From Rummeliibacillus pycnus_A (GTDB lineage: Bacteria; Bacillota; Bacilli; Bacillales_A; Planococcaceae): a DNA stretch of 64,000 nt. Below, in pieces: positions 50,779-59,594 of the stretch. Every line of letters starts with the position of its first letter. Positions within the stretch are counted from its first letter, which is position 1. Where the stretch lies: positions 682,001 through 746,000 of the forward strand of contig NZ_CP132291.1 in NCBI RefSeq assembly GCF_044359855.1, read 5' to 3'. The notes beneath the pieces are model-generated. The model was not told the DNA's origin. It saw only the letters and a list, made by a program, of their open reading frames with translations, and did no database searches. Position numbers and translations under genes: made by a program.

Positions 50779-51267
50779 TTGATAGTACATATAAAAGAGA
50801 TGAACGAAACACTTGCAAAAGAAATTCTTGACTGGCAATACGATCCACCATATGACTTCTACAACAATGACTGCACAGATGAAGATATAATAGAAATGCT
50901 TACCGGTACTTATAATGCGCTTGTTGATGAACATAATCGATTAGTTGGATTTTTTTGTGTTGGAGAATCAGCTAAGGTACCAGCTGGCTACAAATTTGGT
51001 GTCTATAAAGAGGATTGGATCGATATGGGTTTAGGAATGAATCCCCATCTTGTTGGTAAAGGATATGGCTTTGAATTTTGTACTTCTATTATTGATTTTA
51101 TTAAGAATCGGTTTGGAGAGTTACCTATTCGACTAACTGTTGCTACATTTAACAAACGAGCTATCCATTTATATGAAAAACTTGGGTTTGTCTGTGAAAA
51201 TCGGTTTAACTCTGATTTTGCAGAATTTATTACAATGATAAAAAAGAGTGCTGAAGAAAAAGATTGA
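50779..51267 (+). CDS. GNAT-family acetyltransferase, RimJ/RimL-like
   Basis: A 162-residue GNAT protein. VHIKEMNETLAKEILDWQYD is the usual first helix of RimJ/RimL-like members, MGLGMNPHLVGKGYGFEFCT holds the acetyl-CoA loop, and LTVATFNKRAIHLYEKLGF is the conserved end. Start is TTG with GAGGGATTAAA upstream. Single gene with a terminator at 51294. The substrate may be a protein N-terminus or a small amine; it cannot be told. Confidence 0.87.
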   Translation: MIVHIKEMNETLAKEILDWQYDPPYDFYNNDCTDEDIIEMLTGTYNALVDEHNRLVGFFCVGESAKVPAGYKFGVYKEDWIDMGLGMNPHLVGKGYGFEFCTSIIDFIKNRFGELPIRLTVATFNKRAIHLYEKLGFVCENRFNSDFAEFITMIKKSAEEKD

Positions 51268-51291
51268 GCAATCTAAATAATACAATCAATT

Positions 51292-51337
51292 ACTAAGAGC
51301 CTAACTAATTTTATTGGTTGCAAGGCTCTTAGTTTTA
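51292..51337 (+). terminator. Terminator of the 50779-51267 GNAT gene
   Basis: CTAAGAGCCT and AGGCTCTTAG pair around a 21-base loop and are followed by TTTTATTT. Confidence 0.72.
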
Positions 51338-51369
51338 TTTCAATACTGTCTTCATTGGGAACATTTCGG

Positions 51370-52161
51370 TTAGTTTGTATGATATTTCTTTTGAGAAATC
51401 CAATAATGAGAGATCTTTAATGTTAACAAAATCCATATAAGAGTAATAAAAATATTTCCGTAAAGATTCGAATTAACTGATCCTGTTATTAATAACTCAG
51501 TGGCATGTTGACTCATTCCTGCAGGGGTTAGTAAACCATTTATTGAATGTAAACCACAAATTAATCGAATAATAAGGAGAAATACAATACTTATCATAGC
51601 AATAATTCCCTGTCCATTAAATATCGTACTAATCATAGTGGTAAATGAAATCATAAAAAGAGCCCATACAAGGTAGAAGACCAATGCCATTAACATGCGT
51701 GACAAAGGAACGCTGTTAAATAAATAACTTACATAAAAGTACGAAATAAAATAACCTATTGTAATGCTTGTAGCTACAAACAAAAAGCTTGAAAGCGTCT
51801 TTCCTCCGATGTATGTGCCTACTGTTACTGGCCTTGTTAAAACAAAATCAAGCATGCCGTTAGCCTTATCAGACTGAATAATTCCCATCATAGAAACAAC
51901 AATAATGATAATACCAAGTTGGTCAAATTGAGAACCAATGGTTGAAGCAAGCACCTGTCCTCCGTCTTGTTGAATCATATTAGGATCAATAGTAATCCCC
52001 TGGTTTCCCCCAAGTGATCCTAATATCGAAGGTAGAAAATATGTGATAATAGGCTGCGAAGCACCTAAAAAAATAAATACGAGTGGCATCCAGACAATTC
52101 TAAAATCACGAAATAGTTGTACACGTTCTTTTTTCATTAAAATATAGAATTGTTGATTCAT
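51370..52161 (-). CDS. ABC-2 permease, YxlG-like (module 1)
   Basis: A 263-residue permease with six membrane segments; the cytoplasmic loop motif GMLDFVLTRPVTVGTYIGGK matches ABC-2 proteins of the YxlG/NosY kind. It overlaps the ATPase by 4 bp (ATGA). In Bacillus subtilis YxlF-YxlG form an exporter in the sigY operon. The permease at 58651 is the paralogue in the second module and shares the same plan (first helix, outside loop, DGTLxFxLTxPVxRxxxxxxK-like loop). Confidence 0.85.
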   Translation of the reverse strand: MNQQFYILMKKERVQLFRDFRIVWMPLVFIFLGASQPIITYFLPSILGSLGGNQGITIDPNMIQQDGGQVLASTIGSQFDQLGIIIIVVSMMGIIQSDKANGMLDFVLTRPVTVGTYIGGKTLSSFLFVATSITIGYFISYFYVSYLFNSVPLSRMLMALVFYLVWALFMISFTTMISTIFNGQGIIAMISIVFLLIIRLICGLHSINGLLTPAGMSQHATELLITGSVNSNLYGNIFITLIWILLTLKISHYWISQKKYHTN

Positions 52162-53066
52162 GAGTTCACCACCATTTTCAAAAATATTTCTTCGAGTGAA
52201 TCAGTGCTACCAACCTCAAATTTTATTAGATCTACATTGTTTTCCAATGCATTAAGAATTAATAAATTTTTATTTTTCTGAATATTATCCATTGTAATTT
52301 TTACTCTAGTCCCTATTAATTCCACTTCCTTTACATAATGAAACTTTCTAATTAACTGAACCCAACTTATATCTTTAGCCGTAATTTCAAGATGAATGAC
52401 CGTTTCATAATCTCTATTTAATAATTCTGCCAATGTTGTATCTTCTATTTTCACTCCTTCTTTCATGATGACAAATCGTTCACATATTTCTTCTGCATCA
52501 CTTAATATATGAGTGGATAATAAAATAGTCGCTTCATGTTTAATTTCTTGAATTAAATTTAATACCTCTCTACGACCTATGGGATCCAATGCAGAAACTG
52601 GCTCATCCATGACTATAAGAGATGGTTTATGAAGAAGTGCTTGAGCAATACCCAGCCTTTGCTTCATCCCCCCTGAAAAGGTTTGAACTTTTTTATTGTG
52701 TTCTTTAGAAAGTCCTACTTTATCCAAAATTACTGGTATATCTTTAACTAATACCTTTTTCGGTATACCTGATAAGCCACCCATAAAAAGTAGTATTTCT
52801 TTAGCTGTCATCCATGAGAAGAAATCAGGATATTGTGGAAGATAGCCAATCTCTCGCTTCATATCTGAAATTTTCTTTCCATCAAGAAGAACTTCTCCCT
52901 GATCAGCGATTAGAATATCTGCGATAATTTTAATGAGTGTAGATTTCCCTGCACCATTTGGACCTATTAACCCAATACATTGTCCTGTTTCAAATTCCAA
53001 TGAAAAATTATTAACTGCCACCTTATCCTTAAACTTTTTTGTCACATTCTTTATTTGTAATTTCAT
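52158..53066 (-). CDS. ABC transporter ATPase, YxlF-like (module 1)
   Basis: A 302-residue ABC ATPase. Walker A is GLIGPNGAGKSTLIKII, the signature is TFSGGMKQRLGIAQALLHKP, Walker B is SLIVMDEPVSALDP and the switch histidine is in ILLSTHILSDAEEICERF. It begins directly after the stop of the small PLDc_N gene (TAAATG). It drives the permease downstream. The second-module ATPase (57746) has the same length and near-identical signature stretches. Confidence 0.92.
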   Translation of the reverse strand: MKLQIKNVTKKFKDKVAVNNFSLEFETGQCIGLIGPNGAGKSTLIKIIADILIADQGEVLLDGKKISDMKREIGYLPQYPDFFSWMTAKEILLFMGGLSGIPKKVLVKDIPVILDKVGLSKEHNKKVQTFSGGMKQRLGIAQALLHKPSLIVMDEPVSALDPIGRREVLNLIQEIKHEATILLSTHILSDAEEICERFVIMKEGVKIEDTTLAELLNRDYETVIHLEITAKDISWVQLIRKFHYVKEVELIGTRVKITMDNIQKNKNLLILNALENNVDLIKFEVGSTDSLEEIFLKMVVNS

Positions 53067-53303
53067 TTATGCTCTACCTCCCTTGCGACCGATTGTAAAG
53101 TATAAAATTGGACCTATTGTGTTAACAAACAAAATTACAATAGTCCATAATAAAACATTTTCCCTTATCTCTCGATGCCGATATAAATCGATCAAAGCTA
53201 TAAGTATCAAAATTAAACCAACAATCATAATTGGCAAAACAATTGGCAAAATGGCCATCCAATCGAAACCTTCCAAGTCTTCAAACCCATAATGTAGCTT
53301 CAT
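53067..53303 (-). CDS. PLDc_N (YxlE-like) small membrane protein (module 1)
   Basis: A 78-residue protein with two membrane helices (IVLPIMIVGLILILIALIDL and VLLWTIVILFVNTIGPILYF) ending FTIGRKGGRA. This is the phospholipase D N-terminal (PLDc_N) domain, as in Bacillus subtilis YxlE, a negative regulator of sigma-Y. It is first in a PLDc_N - ATPase - permease operon, and AAGGAGAAATGAA precedes the ATG. Divergent from the HTH regulator at 53480. Confidence 0.88.
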   Translation of the reverse strand: MKLHYGFEDLEGFDWMAILPIVLPIMIVGLILILIALIDLYRHREIRENVLLWTIVILFVNTIGPILYFTIGRKGGRA

Positions 53304-53326
53304 TTCATTTCTCCTTCCGTTATTTC

Positions 53327-53434
53327 ATTATCATTATTGATAATGATAATATAACACAAAGACTTCTCATTTGCAGTTGTTTTTTCACCAAATTTTATGA
53401 TAATATTTTTTATTATTAATAATGATAATATAAT
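53327..53434. promoter_or_regulatory. Divergent control region with two AATGATAATATAA sites
   Basis: ATTATCATTAT-TG-ATAATGATAAT at 53327-53350 is a 24-bp dyad with perfect 11-bp arms. A second copy of its right part recurs as TTAATAATGATAATATAA at 53417-53434. One lies by the PLDc_N start and the other by the promoter of the HTH gene, so they are likely binding sites of that regulator. The sites loosely resemble Fur boxes but lack the full 7-1-7 pattern. Confidence 0.5.
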
Positions 53435-53479
53435 TTCTTAAAAAAAATAAAATCTTACTATTTACAAAAGGAGTAAAAA

Positions 53480-54019
53480 ATGACGAATAAAGCTGAGATC
53501 TTAATGCATCCTGTCAGATTAAAAATAGCCCAAGCCCTAATGAGAAACAAAGAAAAAGGTTTGACTCCACTTGAAATGGTAAAAATCATAAAAGATGTTC
53601 CTCAGGCAACATTATATCGACATATTCAAGTTTTACATGATGCTGGGGTTATTAAAATTATCAAAGAAAAAAAAGTTAGATCCGTCTCTGAAAAATACTA
53701 TACGCTAAACGAAGAAGCAGCTCGACTTAGCTCGGAGGAGTTGAAAAAATCTACAGATGAAGAAAAATTGAGTTACGTATCTAATTACCAACTTACTCTC
53801 TTAACACAGTATCAAAATTATCTTTCAACACTAAAACAAAAAAAATGTACAGAAGATCGTTCAACCTTTTCTCTTGTGGAATTGAAACTCGGGGAGCAGG
53901 ATTTTGAGAATTTCCAACAGGAGTTAAATGATTTAATGATTAAATACTACAAAAGAAATAATCACAATCCTGATGTTCCTACACATACGATTGCAGTTAC
54001 CATTATTCCTGAAAATTAA
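53480..54019 (+). CDS. ArsR/HTH_20-type transcriptional regulator
   Basis: A 179-residue regulator. The N-terminal winged helix reads EILMHPVRLKIAQALMRNKE, then TPLEMVKIIKDVPQATLYRH and IQVLHDAGVIKIIKEKKVRS, as in the ArsR-like HTH_20 proteins next to ABC genes. The C-terminal half is helical and may bind a ligand or another protein. AAAGGAG precedes the ATG. It is divergent from the module-1 ABC operon and is probably its repressor. No metal-binding cysteine pair is present. Confidence 0.85.
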   Translation: MTNKAEILMHPVRLKIAQALMRNKEKGLTPLEMVKIIKDVPQATLYRHIQVLHDAGVIKIIKEKKVRSVSEKYYTLNEEAARLSSEELKKSTDEEKLSYVSNYQLTLLTQYQNYLSTLKQKKCTEDRSTFSLVELKLGEQDFENFQQELNDLMIKYYKRNNHNPDVPTHTIAVTIIPEN

Positions 54020-54086
54020 TCGCTTATAAGGTATTTTTTAATATTGAGAATAAAAACGAATAATAATTAGTATTTTTTTATTTAAT

Positions 54087-54505
54087 ATATTCATAAATCC
54101 ATTTTTGGATTATAAGTACGAACATTTCAACACATTTACTTTTCAATATTCAGATTTGGATGTTCCGCTACAGACGGCGCTTTCCACGGGCTTGGCTTCA
54201 ATCTCCTTGTCACTACAATCAGGGTACTGTAAAGTGTTAAATGCGATGATTAATAGTATTAATTTGCATCTGCAGGATGTGGAATTAGCTTCGCTTTCCG
54301 CGGGCGAGCGTTGAGCCTCCTCGCTCACTTCGTTCCCTGCGGGGTCTCACCTGTCTCGCTTTCCCGCAGGAGTTTTCGCTAATTCCACATCTACAAAGAT
54401 AGCTATATAGGATTTTTATAATAAATTTTCATTATTTTACTTTTACAATGTCATCACTTGGTTCCTCTGGGGCTTTCAGCTCAAGCTTCTTGATTTATTA
54501 TCTAA
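54087..54505. repeat. Palindromic repeat element, copy C (interrupted)
   Basis: The left part matches copies A and B closely from ATTCATAAATCCATTTTTGG through GTACGAACATTTCAAC and GACGGCGCTTTCCACGGGCT to CAATCTCCTTGTCACT, then unrelated sequence begins, including a different 116-bp palindromic element. A piece of the right part (GGTTCCTCTGGGGCTTTCAG, CTCAAGCTT) resumes at 54460-54488. The AAATGTTCGTA end is missing. So this copy was split and lost its right end. Confidence 0.82.
54276..54391. repeat. Nested 116-bp palindromic element
   Basis: GATGTGGAATTAGC at 54276-54289 and its exact complement at 54378-54391 bound a GC-rich inside with CGCTTTCCGCGGGCGAGCG and, opposite, CTCGCTTTCCCGCAGGAG. 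It is a different family from the host repeat and looks inserted in it. A stub of the same outer motif (GAATTAGC) also occurs in copy D near 59842-59860. Confidence 0.75.
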
Positions 54506-54511
54506 ACAAAA

Positions 54512-54560
54512 ATGGCTACTATATTTAATTTAAATAATAACCATTTCTATCTATTGGTTT
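54512..54560 (-). terminator. Terminator of the nucleotidyltransferase gene
   Basis: AAATGGTTATTATTTAA pairs with TTAAATATAGTAGCCATTT (few mismatches) on the minus strand and is followed by TTG. It lies about 55 bp past the 54610 stop. Confidence 0.5.
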
Positions 54561-54609
54561 GATAACTACTCATAATCCAGCATTATTAAATTTGTTTTTA
54601 TTTTCAAAG

Positions 54610-55335
54610 CTATAGCGATCCTTTTCCCAGTGCAAAACCTTCAAATAATTTCCCACCAAAAGGTTTCAAAACTTTTTCTGTCAATTCGATTACTATACTT
54701 TTGTCACCTGTTTTATAAAAAACATCAAAAGCATAGACAAAATCATGGGTGAATTCTTCATCATAATTTTTTAATGAACGTACTACCCATTTTGATGTAC
54801 CAATCCATTTACGATTTGTTCTTAAAATGAATTCACTTACCATTTCAGCAAGTGTATTTGCAATAAATAATTGTTCTGCTCTATTGGAACAACCGATAAA
54901 ATCATCCAGTGTATCTGTTATAAAATAGCGTTTTATTTTTATCGTTTCCTCTGTCCATTCCTCTGGGCCCTTCTCTAATAATTCATTCGCTTCTTTTTTG
55001 ATTGAGCTCATTACACCCTCATCTTTTAGAATAATCCCTTCTGAAACCATATTAGGTAAAGAAGGCCTCGCTCTTTTAACATCATTTTCAAAATAGGGCT
55101 TATACGAGAATAGATTATGTACAAAGACTTCAATAGCCCAACCAAATTCAATTAAAGACTCCCTATAGGATGAACGAATATTTTGATCAAAAATAACAAT
55201 ATCGAGATCAGATGTTTCTGTTTCCTCACCGCGAACTACACTTCCAGCTAATACTGAGCCTTGGCAATTTGGAAAATGTTTATCTATAAAATGATGGGCT
55301 GCTTCGACTGCATTCAGCCTTTTTAAATTCTTCAC
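54610..55335 (-). CDS. Nucleotidyltransferase-domain protein
   Basis: A 241-residue protein of the polymerase-β-like nucleotidyltransferase fold. GSVLAGSVVRGEETETSDLD followed by IVIFD holds the GS and DxD metal-binding motifs, and IEVFVHNLFSY lies at the third strand position. The rest is helical. It resembles aminoglycoside nucleotidyltransferase-like proteins of Bacillales; the target (antibiotic, RNA or protein) is unknown. It lies downstream of the broken VOC gene on the same strand, 25 bp from its stop. Confidence 0.82.
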   Translation of the reverse strand: MKNLKRLNAVEAAHHFIDKHFPNCQGSVLAGSVVRGEETETSDLDIVIFDQNIRSSYRESLIEFGWAIEVFVHNLFSYKPYFENDVKRARPSLPNMVSEGIILKDEGVMSSIKKEANELLEKGPEEWTEETIKIKRYFITDTLDDFIGCSNRAEQLFIANTLAEMVSEFILRTNRKWIGTSKWVVRSLKNYDEEFTHDFVYAFDVFYKTGDKSIVIELTEKVLKPFGGKLFEGFALGKGSL

Positions 55336-55360
55336 TGATCTTACCTCCGATTAGAAAATA

Positions 55361-56167
55361 TCACTTCGTTATTTCGTTAATATTTCTTTTAGCATGGATA
55401 CTCAAATTACTAACATCATAAGATCTACTTAGAATGCTAATGTTATTAAATTCTAATTTACTATTACTAAACTCTTGATTACAGCAATCCAAAATTATTT
55501 CCACATTATAAGTATTGGAATTAATAAAACGGATAATTTGTGTTCCTAAATAAATGATTATTGAATCCTCTTTTTCCTCATAGTCATTAAACAAAGCAAA
55601 TAATATTTTTTTATCTTCCTTAAGTAGCTCTCCGTATATGATTACTTCTACAATGCCTTTAATATCATTTTCACGACTATTAGGAACCATATATTGTTCC
55701 ATAAAGTTCTTTGATTTTTCGTCGTTCAATTGTTGAAGAAAAAATTGAAATGGCAACCCTTTGAATTCAGGTAAATAGGAGTTCCGCCAAGGCATTGTCT
55801 TGCTTAAAAGGTTGAAAAACCAGCGAAACTTTAAAGGTTATGGAGTAGTAACGTTTATGTTGAGATTTCGAAGTTGTTGATAGGTCTCGTCAATATTATC
55901 TACTTCGAGTGCGAACCCAATTAGGCCTCGATGTCCGTTGAGATATTTTGTCGTCCAATTACTAATCCAACCTCCGCCATCTTTTGTTTTAATACGAACA
56001 AGCTCAAAATACTCATTCCCAATCCAAATATTTGATACCTTAAATCCCTTTGTTCCCTTTCCCCATTTAGGTTTATAAGGAAGCCCCATTGAATGAATTT
56101 TAGTGACCATGTCTTGATCTTCTTGTACTTCTTTATCTACATTGACTACTAAATGATCAATTTTCAA
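55361..56167 (-). pseudogene. VOC/glyoxalase-like gene with a single in-frame stop
   Basis: From a TTG at 56167 (AGAGGTG upstream) the frame reads KIDHLVVNVDKEVQEDQDMV to NINVTTP and a TAA at 55840-55838. Without changing frame it continues PLKFRWFFNLLSKTMPWRNS, YLPEFKGLPFQFFLQQLNDE and on to 55361, with no other lesion. The two parts make one 268-residue Glyoxalase_3-like protein, so a single nonsense change (GAA or CAA to TAA) splits it. The downstream half has no ribosome site of its own. Either a fresh pseudogene or a sequence error. Confidence 0.8.
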
Positions 56168-56434
56168 AAATATCACCTCTGCTTAATTTAATAGAATTAC
56201 CTTCTTTTCTTTATTTGGATAAATCTATGATTAAATTGGAAAAAATTATAATTTAAGTCTATCATACGTTAAAATAATTAATAACTGTAAATTTTAAAAG
56301 TAATTATAATGAACATAGTCTCAATTTTATATACAGTATCCCATCAGTTGATTTTTTCAACTAAATTCTACTATGATTCCATCGCCTTATCCTTGTTTCA
56401 TGGATATACTGAACATATGAGGGAGTTGATGAAA

Positions 56435-57547
56435 ATGAAAGAATTACAGTTTGCAAATACCATTTCTGCTTTACGCAAGCAAAAAGGGATTACACAAGAT
56501 CAATTAGCTTCATATGTAGGTGTCTCAAAGGCTGCTGTATCGAAATGGGAAACCGGCCTGAGTTATCCTGATATCTTATTGTTACCAAAACTTGCAACCT
56601 ATTATAATTTATCGATTGATGAATTACTTGGCTATAAACCACAAATGACAAAAGAAGATATTCAGAAGTTGTATATTGAATTATCTCAAGAATTTGCTAC
56701 AAAACCATTTGATGAGGTATACTCCCGTATTCAATCCATTATCGATGAATACTATTCTTGTTTTCCCTTACTAATGCAAATCGCTATATTACTACTGAAC
56801 TATCAGTCAATGGCAGGTGAAAAACAGCAAGATGTAATTAATAAAGCGATTAGGCTATGTCATCGGATTGAACAAAATTCTGATGATCTACGACATATTC
56901 GTCAAGCAAGAACAATTGAAGCACATTGTCAGCTAATGTTGAAACAACCTGAACGTGTTTTAGAATTGCTCGGTGATGATGTTGAACTTTATACGGGAAA
57001 TGAAATTATTGTAGCAACTGCATTTCAATTGCTACAAAATCCTCAAAAAGCAAAAGAAACTTTGCAAGTAAGTATGTATCAATATGTAATTGGCATTTTA
57101 TCAATTGCACCTAATTATTTAATGATGCATATTCATGATTCAAATCAGTTTGATGAAATTGTTAATCGAATGGAAAAAATTATCAATGCATTTGATGTTA
57201 AAAATTTGCATTACAATGCTGCTTTAATTTTCTATTTATCCGCAGCTCAAGGATATATGATGCAACAAAATGAGGACAAAGCTGCTGAGATGATACAAAA
57301 ATATGTTCAATTGTGTAACATGATTGAATTTCCTTTCACATTACATGGTGATGGATTTTTTGACTTAATAGATGAATGGCTTGCAAGAGAACTTGATCTT
57401 GGTCCCAATGCACCTCGTGATGAACATACAATCAAAACAAGCATGATTACGAGTATAACTAATAATCCACATTTCAAGACCTTACTTGAACGTGCTGATG
57501 TCAATGCGATGCTTACAAATTTAAAACATAAGTTAGGATGTGATTAA
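56435..57547 (+). CDS. XRE-family regulator with helical repeat domain (module 2)
   Basis: A 370-residue regulator. An N-terminal XRE helix-turn-helix (ISALRKQKGITQDQLASYVG, then VSKAAVSKWETGLSYPDI, LLLPKLATYYNLSIDELLGY) is followed by about 300 residues of TPR-like helices. In relatives that part senses a peptide or protein. The frame opens at 56309, but AGGGAG is spaced 9 bp from the ATG at 56435. It is the first gene of an operon with PLDc_N, ATPase and permease genes and probably controls them. Confidence 0.88.
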   Translation: MKELQFANTISALRKQKGITQDQLASYVGVSKAAVSKWETGLSYPDILLLPKLATYYNLSIDELLGYKPQMTKEDIQKLYIELSQEFATKPFDEVYSRIQSIIDEYYSCFPLLMQIAILLLNYQSMAGEKQQDVINKAIRLCHRIEQNSDDLRHIRQARTIEAHCQLMLKQPERVLELLGDDVELYTGNEIIVATAFQLLQNPQKAKETLQVSMYQYVIGILSIAPNYLMMHIHDSNQFDEIVNRMEKIINAFDVKNLHYNAALIFYLSAAQGYMMQQNEDKAAEMIQKYVQLCNMIEFPFTLHGDGFFDLIDEWLARELDLGPNAPRDEHTIKTSMITSITNNPHFKTLLERADVNAMLTNLKHKLGCD

Positions 57548-57548
57548 T

Positions 57549-57749
57549 ATGACGTTACAAGAAGCATTACCCCTTATTATCCCTTTAATTATTTTGGAAT
57601 TTACGCTTGCAATTGTTGCATTGGTTCATGTATTAAAACACCCGAATTATCGATTTGGCAATAAAGCGATGTGGGTTGTCATCGTACTATTCCTTCAGCT
57701 AATTGGCCCTATCGTATACTTTATATTTGGAAGAGGGAGCGAAGCATGA
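57549..57749 (+). CDS. PLDc_N (YxlE-like) small membrane protein (module 2)
   Basis: A 66-residue two-helix protein (LIIPLIILEFTLAIVALVHV and AMWVVIVLFLQLIGPIVYFI) ending FGRGSEA, the same PLDc_N form as the gene at 53067. The sequence LxxPNYRFGNKAMWV between the helices is typical. AGGA lies 10 bp before the ATG at 57549, within the end of the XRE gene, and the stop overlaps the ATPase start (ATGA). Confidence 0.87.
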   Translation: MTLQEALPLIIPLIILEFTLAIVALVHVLKHPNYRFGNKAMWVVIVLFLQLIGPIVYFIFGRGSEA

Positions 57750-58654
57750 GTATTTTAACACTAGATCATCTGTCAAAATCGTTTGGCACACACACAGTAA
57801 TTGACAATATTAGCTTCACTTTAGAAGAAGGAAAAATCTTTGGTTTGCTAGGTCAAAATGGTGCAGGTAAAACAACATTAATGAAAATGATTTTAGGACT
57901 CCTCCCTATTTCAAGTGGTAAGATTCGCATATTTGATGAAGAAGTTATTTACGGAGATACCCCGACAAATCGTTATGTTGGTTATTTACCAGATGTACAA
58001 GCTTACTATGCTTACATGACTGCTTTTGAATATTTAATGCTTTATGGAGAAATTACAGGAATGCCTAAGGCTTTACGAAAAGAACGAGCGACGAAATATT
58101 TACAGCTTGTTGGCCTTACAAATAACAAAAAGAAAATCCAACAATTCTCACGTGGTATGAAACAGCGTCTTGGAATTGCTCAAGCGCTCATTCATCAGCC
58201 TAAACTACTTATTATCGATGAACCTACTTCTGCGCTTGATCCAATAGGTAGAAAAGAGATTTTAGATATCTTGCAATCAATCAAACATGAAACAACTGTC
58301 ATATTATCTACTCATATTTTGCATGATGCTCAGCAAATCTGTGATGAAGTAGCTATGCTACATAATGGAAAATTTGTAGTTTCAGGTAGCGTATCAGAGC
58401 TTATGAAAACATACAGTAAAAAGCAAATCCGCGTATTATTTGATAATGAAGAGCAAGCGAAACAATTTATTGAAGAAAGTGATTTAAACGAAAAAATCAC
58501 ATCGCATTCAAATATCTTGTTAATTGAAGTAAAGAATCTTGCTCAAACGCAACAGCAATTATTCGCTCAATGTAATTCCCTGAATCTATATCCAACATCC
58601 ATTGAGGTTGTTCAACCATCCCTTGATGAAATTTTCTTGGAGGTGAGCAGATGA
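57746..58654 (+). CDS. ABC transporter ATPase, YxlF-like (module 2)
   Basis: A 302-residue ABC ATPase. Walker A is GLLGQNGAGKTTLMKMI, the signature is QFSRGMKQRLGIAQALIHQP (R replaces the second S/G of the usual LSGGM), Walker B is KLLIIDEPTSALDP and the switch histidine is in ILSTHILHDAQQICDEV. The frame extends up to 57671, but GGGAG and the ATGA overlap fix the start at 57746. The permease overlaps its end by 4 bp. Confidence 0.92.
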   Translation: MSILTLDHLSKSFGTHTVIDNISFTLEEGKIFGLLGQNGAGKTTLMKMILGLLPISSGKIRIFDEEVIYGDTPTNRYVGYLPDVQAYYAYMTAFEYLMLYGEITGMPKALRKERATKYLQLVGLTNNKKKIQQFSRGMKQRLGIAQALIHQPKLLIIDEPTSALDPIGRKEILDILQSIKHETTVILSTHILHDAQQICDEVAMLHNGKFVVSGSVSELMKTYSKKQIRVLFDNEEQAKQFIEESDLNEKITSHSNILLIEVKNLAQTQQQLFAQCNSLNLYPTSIEVVQPSLDEIFLEVSR

Positions 58655-59418
58655 ATTCTTTTATCGCATTATTTAAAAAGGAAACAATGGAATTCAGTAA
58701 AACTTATAAATTTCTAATCATTGTCACTGTGTTTTTAATTCTTTCCATACTAAGTCCTTTAACAGCAAAGTTTATGCCAGATATAATGGCTCAATTTTTG
58801 CCAAAAGAAGTTGCGGAGAGTTTTCCTGATGCTACTGCACTCGATTCATGGGCACAGTTTTTCAAAAACTTCTCTCAAATTGGACTATTCGTTGTTGCCT
58901 TATTATTTGCTGGCACTTTAATTCATGAACGTACTGAAGGTACACTGATCATTTTACTTACTAAGGGGTTAAGTAGGAGTACAGTTGTATTGGCGAAGAC
59001 CATTTTTGCTATGCTGATATGGACTGTTATGTACTGGTTTTCGTTTGCAGTGACATATTTTTACACATGGTATTATTGGAAAAATGACCACGTCGAACAT
59101 TTAGGTCTTGCTGTCGGTAATTTATGGTTATTTGGTCTAGTATTGATCTCTGTTATTTTACTTGGAAACGTGTTATTCAAATCTATTTATGCAAACTTAC
59201 TTTGGACAGCATTCTTTGTAATAGTTTGGTTTGTTGTATCTATTTTTCCGAAAGCTGCTGATTTCAACATTCTACGACTAGCTTCAGATAGTAATAATCT
59301 ATTACAAGGTCTTGTAGAGACTGATGAATATACATGGATCTACACAATTGCGATTGGATTAATTGTTTTAATGTTGTTGCTTTCTGTTCGAGTTTTTAAT
59401 AAAAAAGCCATTTCTTAA
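58651..59418 (+). CDS. ABC-2 permease, YxlG-like (module 2)
   Basis: A 255-residue permease with six hydrophobic segments, starting FIALFKKETMEFSKTYKFLI and carrying the loop HERTEGTLIILLTKGLSRST after the second helix, as in ABC-2 exporters of the YxlG kind. It is the last gene of module 2 and is followed by a strong terminator. It is the paralogue of 51370-52161. Substrate unknown; antimicrobial peptide or lipid export is usual for the family. Confidence 0.87.
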   Translation: MNSFIALFKKETMEFSKTYKFLIIVTVFLILSILSPLTAKFMPDIMAQFLPKEVAESFPDATALDSWAQFFKNFSQIGLFVVALLFAGTLIHERTEGTLIILLTKGLSRSTVVLAKTIFAMLIWTVMYWFSFAVTYFYTWYYWKNDHVEHLGLAVGNLWLFGLVLISVILLGNVLFKSIYANLLWTAFFVIVWFVVSIFPKAADFNILRLASDSNNLLQGLVETDEYTWIYTIAIGLIVLMLLLSVRVFNKKAIS

Positions 59419-59533
59419 AATTCCTTAAAAGCCAGAATTTTATTTTTTATCTAGACTGGCGAGGTTTATAATTCTAATGATAATTTTTAGATTACATTTA
59501 CTATGAGAATTTTATTTTTAACTTTTTTGCAAA

Positions 59534-59582
59534 TTAAAAGAATCCTTTTCGTAAAAATAATACAAAAAGGATTCTTTTATAG
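59534..59582 (+). terminator. Terminator of ABC module 2
   Basis: AAAAGAATCCTTTT pairs perfectly with AAAAGGATTCTTTT around CGTAAAAATAATAC and ends in TTTTAT. It lies about 115 bp after the permease stop. Confidence 0.88.
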
Positions 59583-59594
59583 ATTTGCGATAGT

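Noticed and set aside
53327..53350. Fur box
   Set aside because: GATAATGATAAT is Fur-like, but the second half of the 7-1-7 inverted pattern is missing, and the neighbours are not iron genes.
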